From: an uncultured Lachnospiraceae bacterium
Lineage (GTDB): Bacteria; Bacillota; Clostridia; Lachnospirales; Lachnospiraceae
Reading direction: 5' to 3'
DNA length: 9,126 bases
Assembly: GCA_946538445.1 (NCBI GenBank)
Contig: CAMNGO010000071.1
Span: forward strand, 1-9,126
Below the pieces are notes generated by a model that had not been told where the DNA came from, did no database searches, and was given only the letters and a program-made list of their open reading frames with translations. Below, in pieces: positions 1-5,203 of this stretch (positions are counted from its first letter, which is position 1; each line of letters opens with the position of its first letter). Made by a program: the position numbers and the translations under genes.

Positions 1-157
1 CGATCAGAAAACGTGTGTTTTCTTCAAATCTGGAGATTATCTCCTCCTCCATGGACATGGCAGCCTTCTCCATCAGAACCATCCCGGGTATCCCGATCTC
101 CTGTATGCTATAGGCATCAATTTTCTGCATTTCCTCTCTGGAAGCTATGTATCTCAT
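1..157 (-). CDS. nnr: NAD(P)H-hydrate epimerase (YjeF N-terminal domain), N-terminal fragment cut by the window edge
   Basis: Only the first 52 codons are inside the window; the gene continues past position 1. The fragment reads MRYIASREEMQKIDAYSIQE, then a segment containing IGIPGMVLMEKAA. This is the typical opening of the YjeF_N/NnrE domain, which epimerises R-NAD(P)HX to the S form so that hydrated, damaged nicotinamide cofactors can be repaired. In Clostridia this domain is usually fused to a C-terminal ADP- or ATP-dependent NAD(P)HX dehydratase (NnrD); whether that holds here cannot be seen. The ATG at 157-155 is preceded by AAAGGAA about 5 nt upstream on the minus strand. It lies 122 nt downstream of rex on the same strand, which fits a redox-cofactor pairing. 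I saw no convincing promoter of its own in that gap. The assignment rests on the N-terminal signature alone. Confidence 0.82.
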   Translation of the reverse strand, partial: MRYIASREEMQKIDAYSIQEIGIPGMVLMEKAAMSMEEEIISRFEENTRFLI

Positions 158-227
158 GGCTCTTCCTTTCAATATCCGCTAAAAACCCACAACTTGTACT
201 TATCCCCTTGTCCTATACAGTAACAAA

Positions 228-264
228 GGCTGCGAAACCGGAGTCATACTCCCATTCCGCAACC
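228..264 (-). terminator. Two-tier hairpin between rex and nnr; possible weak intrinsic terminator
   Basis: Read on the minus strand, GGTTGCGGAA (264-255) pairs with TTTCGCAGCC (237-228) over 10 bp including two G-U pairs. Inside it, GGAGT (252-248) and ACTCC (244-240) form a further 5 bp stem around an ATG triloop, separated from the outer stem by a 2x2 internal loop. TTTGTTA follows the 3' arm, an imperfect U-tract. The hairpin starts 16 nt after the rex stop codon. It could be a partly efficient terminator that lowers nnr expression relative to rex, or a structure protecting the rex mRNA end. The interrupted U-tract keeps the terminator call tentative. Confidence 0.5.
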
Positions 265-279
265 TCTTAAAACACACAA

Positions 280-933
280 TTATTTGGAATGAATCCGGTA
301 AGACAGAGTCATAATGCTTTCTGCCAGATGTACATTCTCCACGATTACATCCTCCGGAAGATTCAGATCCACCGGAGCAAAATTCCAGAATGCCTTAATC
401 CCCAGATCTGCCAGTTCACCCGCAACCTTAGTGGCCTTGGAAGCCGGCAGTGTCAGTGCCGCGATCATCACATCATTTTCCCTGAGGAATTCTTCCAGCA
501 TATCGATATCATAGACCTCAACACCACGGACAGTCATGCCGATCAGTCGTGGATTCACATCAAATAAGCCGATAATCTTGAATCCGTTACTGTCAAACTC
601 CTGATTATTTGCCAGAGCCTGACCGAGATTTCCGGCGCCGATGATCACGATATTATTGATGTGATCCAAACCCAGGATCTTACCGATCTCATTATAAAGA
701 TACTCAACATTATATCCGTAGCCTTGCTGGCCAAAGCCACCGAAATTATTCAGATCCTGCCGGATCTGAGATGCAGTGACATTCATCTTTTTACTGAGTT
801 CCTTCGAAGAGATTCGTATCACGTCGTTCTTCAATAATTCTCCGAGATACCGGTAATATCTTGGCAGTCTTTTGATCACCACCGGAGATATCACTTTATT
901 CTCCTCTGTTCTAACCTCATTTTTCTCTGTCAT
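280..933 (-). CDS. rex: Redox-sensing transcriptional repressor Rex
   Basis: This 217-residue protein is full length for the family. Residues about 16-85 form the winged-helix DNA-binding domain, with the hallmark LPRYYRYL at 23-30 and the recognition region around TASQIRQDLNNFGGFGQQGYGY (53-74). A Rossmann domain follows, with the dinucleotide-binding loop GAGNLG at 99-104. The C-terminal helix AESIMTLSYRI is the family's usual dimer-swap segment. Family knowledge: Rex binds operators when NAD+ dominates and releases them when NADH rises, which derepresses fermentation and hydrogenase-type genes in anaerobes. The ATG at 933 has AAGAGGG 6 nt upstream. A consensus promoter and an 18-bp Rex-like palindrome lie upstream, which suggests autoregulation. 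The next gene on the strand is nnr, for repair of the same cofactor that Rex senses. Confidence 0.97.
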   Translation of the reverse strand: MTEKNEVRTEENKVISPVVIKRLPRYYRYLGELLKNDVIRISSKELSKKMNVTASQIRQDLNNFGGFGQQGYGYNVEYLYNEIGKILGLDHINNIVIIGAGNLGQALANNQEFDSNGFKIIGLFDVNPRLIGMTVRGVEVYDIDMLEEFLRENDVMIAALTLPASKATKVAGELADLGIKAFWNFAPVDLNLPEDVIVENVHLAESIMTLSYRIHSK

Positions 934-949
934 GTAATTCCCTCTTAAG

Positions 950-971
950 GTCGGTATCCATCGCTACCGAC
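950..971 (-). other. Stem-loop in the rex 5' untranslated region
   Basis: On the minus strand GTCGGTA (971-965) pairs perfectly with TACCGAC (956-950) around an 8-nt loop. The stem ends 3 nt upstream of the Shine-Dalgarno AAGAGGG (946-940) and lies inside the roughly 70-nt leader predicted from the promoter at 1012-1040. No U-tract follows, so it is not a terminator. It may stabilise the 5' end of the rex transcript or influence ribosome access; no known riboswitch or leader family is recognised. Confidence 0.45.
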
Positions 972-1011
972 TCTGAATCTTTCTATATTATACCCTTTTA
1001 ATCTATGTATG

Positions 1012-1040
1012 ATTATACTAAACTCCCTAGTCTATGTCAA
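1012..1040 (-). promoter_or_regulatory. Consensus sigma-A promoter of rex
   Basis: On the minus strand a perfect -35 box TTGACA (1040-1035) is separated by exactly 17 nt from a perfect -10 box TATAAT (1017-1012). Transcription should begin near 1005, giving a leader of about 70 nt before the rex ATG at 933. A second TATAAT occurs at 992-987, but its -35 position holds only TAATCA, so it is a much weaker candidate. The -35 box of the main promoter lies inside the Rex-like operator. Confidence 0.85.
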
Positions 1041-1051
1041 ATATTTCACAT
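1034..1051. promoter_or_regulatory. Candidate Rex operator overlapping the rex -35 box
   Basis: ATGTCAAATATTTCACAT is an inverted repeat whose only break in symmetry is one C/G pair (TGTCAAA against TGTGAAA). It closely resembles the known Rex-site form TTGTGAA-N4-TTCACAA. It covers the -35 hexamer of the rex promoter (1035-1040), where bound repressor would block RNA polymerase. It lies about 70 bp upstream of the -35 box of the divergent ABC-F gene, too far for simple occlusion there. Binding by Rex is inferred from the motif and its location. Confidence 0.75.
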
Positions 1052-1121
1052 TTCATTTTATATTTTTATTGTTTTTTTCATATATATTTCATGTTTCCGG
1101 AGTCCCCTGTCCCTTCTATGA

Positions 1122-1150
1122 TTTACTTCCCAATACATATGTGTTAATAT
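1122..1150 (+). promoter_or_regulatory. Candidate promoter of the ABC-F gene
   Basis: TTTACT (1122-1127; 4 of 6 matches to TTGACA) and TAATAT (1145-1150; 4 of 6 to TATAAT) are 17 nt apart. A TGT directly before the -10 makes it an extended -10 element. Transcription would start near 1157, giving a leader of about 75 nt before the chosen start at 1232. An overlapping TATTAT at 1148-1153 is another possible -10. The spacer contains the near-palindrome AATACATATGTGTT (1132-1145). Confidence 0.45.
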
Positions 1151-1184
1151 TATATAGTTATGCAGATTTTATCTATGACCAAAG

Positions 1185-1207
1185 ATAGCACCGGAGTATC
1201 CGGCTAT
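1185..1207 (+). other. Small stem-loop in the ABC-F gene leader
   Basis: CCGGA (1191-1195) pairs with TCCGG (1199-1203) around the triloop GTA. ATAG (1185-1188) with CTAT (1204-1207) extends the stem after a 2-nt bulge. It sits in the leader 14 nt upstream of the Shine-Dalgarno at 1221. There is no U-tract, so it is not itself a terminator. It is recorded because leaders of ABC-F genes in Firmicutes sometimes carry antibiotic-responsive attenuators, although no separate leader peptide or alternate pairing was found here. Confidence 0.35.
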
Positions 1208-1220
1208 ATGCGAAGTCATC

Positions 1221-1225
1221 GGAGG
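1221..1225 (+). promoter_or_regulatory. Shine-Dalgarno site that fixes the ABC-F start at 1232
   Basis: GGAGG lies 6 nt (AATAAA) upstream of the ATG at 1232. The in-frame ATG codons further upstream at 1160, 1175 and 1208 have no comparable site. Confidence 0.85.
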
Positions 1226-1231
1226 AATAAA

Positions 1232-3157
1232 ATGATACTGTCTTGTCAAAAGATTTCAAAAGCATTTGGTGGAAAAAATGTCTTAAATAATATCAGTTTT
1301 CTTATAAATGAAGGGGAAAAAGCGGCAGTTATCGGCATCAACGGAGCCGGAAAAACCACCCTGTTCAAGATTATTACCGGGGAGTACGAAGCAGATTCCG
1401 GGGAAGTGGTCTTCCAAAGGGACACGACCTACTCTTATCTATCACAGGTGATCGACGTGAGTTCCAGAAGGACAATCTATGAAGAGATGCTGGATGCCAA
1501 GAAGGACATCATAGAACTGGAGCAGCGGATTCATTCCCTGGAGAAAGAGATCAGTCATAAACAGGGAGAAGAACTGGCAGCTTCCATGGCCAGTTATTCC
1601 CGTCTGACCCAACAGTTTGAGAATGCCAATGGCTATGCCTGGAAAAGCGAGATCGTGGGGGTCTTAAAGGGTCTTGGTTTCACGGAATCCGAATTCGACA
1701 CCCCCATCTATACCCTCTCCGGCGGTCAGAAAACCCGGGTAGCACTGAGCCGTATCCTCTTGGTTAAACCGGATCTCATCCTGCTGGATGAACCAACCAA
1801 CCACCTGGATATGGATGCGATACGTTGGCTGGAGACTTTCTTGTCCAACTACAGAGGTTCTGTTCTCATCGTTTCTCATGACCGTTACTTCCTTGACAAG
1901 GTAGTGACGAAAGTCATTGAGATCGAACAAGGGGAAAGCAATGTTTTTCTGGGGAACTATACCCAGTATGCCCAGAAGAAAAAAGCCCAGCGGGAAGCTC
2001 AGATGAAGCAGTATCTCAATCAGCAGCAGGAGATCGCCCATCAGGAGGAAGTTATCTCCAAGCTCCGGTCCTTCAACCGGGAGAAATCCATCAAGAGGGC
2101 GGAGAGCCGTGAGAAGATGCTCCAGAAGATTGACCGGGTGGAGAAGCCTCTGATGATGAATCAGAAGATGAAAATACGGCTGGAGCCGGAGATCATCAGT
2201 GGCAATGATGTTCTGACCATCGAAGGACTGACCAAGTCTTTCGGAGAAAACCATCTCTTCTCCAATCTCAATATGGAGATAAAACGGGGCGAAGTAGTAG
2301 GTATCCTGGGGGCCAACGGCGCCGGAAAAACCACTCTGCTCAAGATTATCAACCGTCATCTGAGGGCAGATAAGGGAAAAATCGCCTACGGGGCTAAGGT
2401 CTCCATCGGCTATTACGATCAGGAACAGCACGTTCTCAATGATGACAAGACTATCTTTGAGGAGATCTCCGACGCTTATCCTAAACTGACGAACCTGAAG
2501 ATTCGAAATGTGCTGGCTGCCTTTCTTTTCACCGGGGATGATGTATTTCAACAGATTGGTACCTTAAGCGGTGGAGAAAAGGGAAGGGTGTCTCTGGCGA
2601 AGCTCATGCTTTCCAATGCCAATTTTATCATATTGGACGAACCTACCAACCATCTGGATATCCAGTCCAGGGAGATTTTGGAAGACGCTATAAGAGACTA
2701 TGAAGGGACCGTCCTGTACGTATCCCATGACCGTTATTTCATAAACCAGACCGCCACAAGGATCCTGGACCTGTCCCCCACCGGCATGGTCAACTACCGG
2801 GGAAACTATAATTATTATCTGGAACAAAAAGAAGCAGGTAATATCGAAGCGGACAGTGATGATCTGACCAGGAAAGAGGAAACGGATGCTTCGAAGACCG
2901 GCCTCTCTTCCAAAGAAGAATGGCTCAGATCCAGGGAGGAAGCTGCCAGACAGAGAAAACTGGAAAATGATCTTAAGAAAACCGAGAAGAAGATCAACCA
3001 GCTGGAAGAAGAAAATGAAAAGATTCAGGAAGAGATAAATCTGCCGGAAAACAGTACAGATGCAGAGAAACTGACGGAATTATCCGCCAGACTGGAGCAG
3101 AATGAAGAGGCACTTTTAAAACTCTATGAAGATTGGGAGAACCTTCAGACTTTATAG
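1232..3157 (+). CDS. ABC-F family ATPase (YdiF/Uup-like), probable ribosome-associated translation factor
   Basis: This 641-residue soluble protein has two ABC domains and no membrane segments. Domain 1 has Walker A GINGAGKT (35-42), signature LSGGQ (162-166), Walker B with catalytic Glu187 in LLDEPTNHLD, and the H-loop SHDR (215-218). Domain 2 has GANGAGKT (360-367), LSGGE (445-449), Glu470 and SHDR (498-501). A charged linker at about 242-320 joins them; in ABC-F proteins this helical pair reaches into the ribosomal E site toward the P-site tRNA. A strongly charged coiled-coil tail (about 560-640) resembles the Uup/YdiF C-terminal domain. Such proteins free stalled ribosomes, and some give ribosome protection against antibiotics. 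No residue seen here decides between housekeeping and resistance; the generic long-tail architecture favours housekeeping. The start is set by GGAGG at 1221; an in-frame extension to 1160 adds 24 residues before the domain's usual start. It is divergent from rex. Confidence 0.93.
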   Translation: MILSCQKISKAFGGKNVLNNISFLINEGEKAAVIGINGAGKTTLFKIITGEYEADSGEVVFQRDTTYSYLSQVIDVSSRRTIYEEMLDAKKDIIELEQRIHSLEKEISHKQGEELAASMASYSRLTQQFENANGYAWKSEIVGVLKGLGFTESEFDTPIYTLSGGQKTRVALSRILLVKPDLILLDEPTNHLDMDAIRWLETFLSNYRGSVLIVSHDRYFLDKVVTKVIEIEQGESNVFLGNYTQYAQKKKAQREAQMKQYLNQQQEIAHQEEVISKLRSFNREKSIKRAESREKMLQKIDRVEKPLMMNQKMKIRLEPEIISGNDVLTIEGLTKSFGENHLFSNLNMEIKRGEVVGILGANGAGKTTLLKIINRHLRADKGKIAYGAKVSIGYYDQEQHVLNDDKTIFEEISDAYPKLTNLKIRNVLAAFLFTGDDVFQQIGTLSGGEKGRVSLAKLMLSNANFIILDEPTNHLDIQSREILEDAIRDYEGTVLYVSHDRYFINQTATRILDLSPTGMVNYRGNYNYYLEQKEAGNIEADSDDLTRKEETDASKTGLSSKEEWLRSREEAARQRKLENDLKKTEKKINQLEEENEKIQEEINLPENSTDAEKLTELSARLEQNEEALLKLYEDWENLQTL

Positions 3158-3163
3158 AATTAG

Positions 3164-3219
3164 AAAAGCTCATGTTTGATCCATAACCGTCATGGTATCT
3201 ATGGAAAACATGAGCTTTT
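3164..3219. terminator. Long-stem intrinsic terminator shared by the convergent ABC-F and plsY transcription units
   Basis: AAAAGCTCATGTTT (3164-3177) is the exact inverse complement of AAACATGAGCTTTT (3206-3219), a 14-bp stem. The 28-nt loop can pair further through CCATA (3181-3185) and TATGG (3200-3204). On the plus strand the stem runs into seven T residues (3216-3222), a strong terminator starting 6 nt after the ABC-F stop. On the minus strand the hairpin ends in TTTTCTAATTC, weaker but plausible, and begins right after the plsY stop. It therefore probably works in both directions between the converging genes. Confidence 0.9.
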
Positions 3220-3225
3220 TTTATG

Positions 3226-3861
3226 CTATTTCTTAATTTCTACTTTTTGTCCGATCTTGCTCTCAGTACCCGTTAAGAGTCGCTTTATATTAGTGCGATG
3301 ACGATAAATGATAAAGAAGGTATACAGGAGCGTCATGAACATCAGATCCGGTCTGAAGTGCTGGAAGATAGCCATCTCTACCAGGAAGCCGATGCTGACA
3401 AGGCAGGATCCCAGGGAGACATAACGGGTCAGTACCACAACGACGAGGAAGATGATCACGCTGATCAGGCCCATTCTCCAGTCAAACGCAGTCATAACCG
3501 CAGCGGAAGTGGCAACTCCTTTTCCTCCTTTAAATTTCAGGAAGAAAGGGTAATCATGACCAAGCACAGCTCCAAAACCAATGATCAATTGGGCCAGCTT
3601 CGGATCGACGCCCGGTATCTTGGGAGCAACCAGAAGACCAACAATCATCACAGGGATAAATCCCTTAAAGAAATCTCCAAGGAAAGTGACTGCCGCCCAG
3701 CCCTTTCCCAGAACCCGGAGCACATTGGTGGAACCTGCATTCCCGCTGCCGTAATCCCGGATGTCAATTCCATTTACTTTTCCGACAAAGTAGCCGGACT
3801 GGATACATCCGCAAAAATAACCGATGATGAGAATTAAAAGGTAAAAACCGAAATGATTCAT
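3226..3861 (-). CDS. plsY: Acyl-phosphate:glycerol-3-phosphate acyltransferase PlsY
   Basis: PlsY is the integral membrane enzyme that moves an acyl group from acyl-phosphate (made by PlsX) to the sn-1 position of glycerol 3-phosphate, giving lysophosphatidate, the first committed step of phospholipid synthesis. At 211 residues it has the usual length. Family motifs are present: GSGNAGSTNVLR (38-49) with LGDFFKG (61-67), GHDYPFFLKFKGGKGVATSA (101-120), and the third cytoplasmic motif around RHRTNIKRLLTGTE (187-200). Hydrophobic stretches at about 5-24, 56-79, 90-104, 131-147 and 150-187 fit the multi-pass fold. The ATG at 3861 follows the der stop after 1 nt, and its Shine-Dalgarno AAAGGAG (3875-3869) lies inside the last der codons, so translation is probably coupled. 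It is the last gene of the operon; gpsA, which I recall as a common next gene in related genomes, does not follow. Confidence 0.97.
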   Translation of the reverse strand: MNHFGFYLLILIIGYFCGCIQSGYFVGKVNGIDIRDYGSGNAGSTNVLRVLGKGWAAVTFLGDFFKGFIPVMIVGLLVAPKIPGVDPKLAQLIIGFGAVLGHDYPFFLKFKGGKGVATSAAVMTAFDWRMGLISVIIFLVVVVLTRYVSLGSCLVSIGFLVEMAIFQHFRPDLMFMTLLYTFFIIYRHRTNIKRLLTGTESKIGQKVEIKK

Positions 3862-3862
3862 A

Positions 3863-5185
3863 TTATTTCTCCTTTCTCTCCCGATAGATAAACTTTATGG
3901 GAGTCCCTCGGAAACCAAAGGTATTCCGGATCTGATTCTCTATATACCTGGTGTAGGAAAAATGGGTCAGATCCTTACTATTGACAAACATGACAAAAGT
4001 CGGCGGTTTCACCGAAACCTGTGTGATATAATATATACGCAGTCGTTTTCCTTTATCGGAAGGCGGCTGTTTCATTGCCATAGCCTCTGTGAGGATCTCA
4101 TTCAAGACACCTGTCTGGATGCGAAGCGCCCTGTTCTGAATAACCGCGTCAATCAGATCAAAGAGTTTGGGAAGCCGCTGTCCGGTCTCGGCGGAAATGA
4201 AGATCATCTCAGCATAGGGCATGTAGGATAATTTATTGCGGATCGTCCGCTCAAAATCCCGCATGGTATTGGTCTCTTTCTCCACCAGATCCCATTTATT
4301 AACAGCGATGATCACGCCCTTTCCTCTCTCATGGGCGATTCCTGCAATCTTGGCGTCCTGCTCCGTGACACCTTCCACGGCATCGATTACCAGAACGGCC
4401 ACATCACACCTCTCCACAGCTGTGACAGTACGTATGATACTGTAGCGTTCCAGTTCTTCTTTAATCTTGCTCTTACGCCTCAGGCCGGCTGTGTCAATAA
4501 AAACATATTCCTGATCATTACGCATCACTGTGGTGTCAATGGCATCTCTGGTTGTCCCTGCAATAGGAGAAACAATCACTCTCTCCTCCCCCAGAAGACG
4601 GTTGATGATGGATGATTTCCCGGCATTGGGGCGTCCGATGACAGCGATCTTAGGCCGGTCATCTTCCACTTCTTCCATGGATTCCGGATCCAGATGCTCC
4701 ACCACGATATCAAGCATATCTCCCAGGCCTAGGCGGCCTGCCGCAGAGATGGGCACCGGATCTCCCAGACCCAGGTTATAAAATTCATACACATCCGGCA
4801 TGAACTTCTCGAAACTGTCTACTTTATTGACCACTAGTATGATGGGTTTCCCGGAGCGGCGAAGCATATCAGCCACCTTGTAATCCGCATCCACCAGCCC
4901 CTGACGGACATCCGTCAGGAAGAGGATAACGTCCGCTGTCATGATCGCCGTCTGCGCCTGCTCCCGCATGCGGGAGAGGATCAGATCATCCGATTCCGGT
5001 TCAATTCCCCCGGTATCAATCATAGTAAACTGATAATTCAGCCAGGTAACATCCGCATAGATTCTGTCTCTGGTCACCCCCGGAGTATCTTCCACAATGG
5101 AAATCCTGCTTCCGGCCAGGGCATTGAATAATGTGGATTTCCCCACATTTGGTCGTCCTACCACCGCAATTACTGGTTTTCCCAT
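3863..5185 (-). CDS. der: Ribosome assembly GTPase Der (EngA)
   Basis: Der is an essential GTPase with two tandem G domains and a C-terminal KH-like domain that acts in late 50S subunit assembly. From the chosen start it has 440 residues, typical of the family. G domain 1 shows GRPNVGKS (10-17), DTGG (57-60), NKVD (120-123) and SAAG (147-150). G domain 2 shows GRPNAGKS (184-191), DTAG (231-234), NKWD (296-299) and SAETG (331-335). The KH-like end includes KPPTFVMFVN (393-402) and GFRGTPI (424-430). The second P-loop has Ala where Val is common, a mild change that keeps the GKS core. The start at 5185 has GGAGG 5 nt upstream and gives the usual MGKPVIAVVGRPN opening; the earlier in-frame ATG at 5197 lacks a ribosome binding site. 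It starts 18 nt after the DUF512 gene and ends 1 nt before plsY. Confidence 0.97.
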   Translation of the reverse strand: MGKPVIAVVGRPNVGKSTLFNALAGSRISIVEDTPGVTRDRIYADVTWLNYQFTMIDTGGIEPESDDLILSRMREQAQTAIMTADVILFLTDVRQGLVDADYKVADMLRRSGKPIILVVNKVDSFEKFMPDVYEFYNLGLGDPVPISAAGRLGLGDMLDIVVEHLDPESMEEVEDDRPKIAVIGRPNAGKSSIINRLLGEERVIVSPIAGTTRDAIDTTVMRNDQEYVFIDTAGLRRKSKIKEELERYSIIRTVTAVERCDVAVLVIDAVEGVTEQDAKIAGIAHERGKGVIIAVNKWDLVEKETNTMRDFERTIRNKLSYMPYAEMIFISAETGQRLPKLFDLIDAVIQNRALRIQTGVLNEILTEAMAMKQPPSDKGKRLRIYYITQVSVKPPTFVMFVNSKDLTHFSYTRYIENQIRNTFGFRGTPIKFIYRERKEK

Positions 5186-5190
5186 TCTAT

Positions 5191-5195
5191 CCTCC
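5191..5195 (-). promoter_or_regulatory. Shine-Dalgarno site that fixes the der start at 5185
   Basis: On the minus strand GGAGG (5195-5191) is 5 nt upstream of the ATG at 5185. It overlaps the earlier in-frame ATG at 5197-5195 (ATGGAGG), so that upstream ATG would hide the site if used as the start, and no purine-rich site precedes it. Confidence 0.8.
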
Positions 5196-5203
5196 ATTTC
5201 TAT

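Noticed and set aside
13..270. 85-codon plus-strand open frame at the left edge
   Set aside because: It overlaps the nnr N-terminus and the rex-nnr hairpin on the other strand; the composition is not protein-like and no ribosome binding site is seen.
1160..1231. Upstream ATG at 1160 as the start of the ABC-F gene
   Set aside because: It has no Shine-Dalgarno site and adds 24 residues not expected before the ABC domain; GGAGG correctly spaced from 1232 decides the start. It is kept only as a possible leaderless alternative in the findings.
1664..2551. 295-codon open frame on the minus strand inside the ABC-F gene
   Set aside because: It is antisense to a gene with every ABC motif intact; the translation resembles no family, and it comes from the reversed codon pattern of the real gene.
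3298..3837. 179-codon plus-strand open frame opposite plsY
   Set aside because: It is fully opposite a clear PlsY; the product is rich in His, Asp and Ser with no recognisable domain and no ribosome binding site.
5186..5197. ATG at 5197 as the start of der
   Set aside because: No ribosome binding site precedes it, and it overlaps the GGAGG that serves the ATG at 5185.
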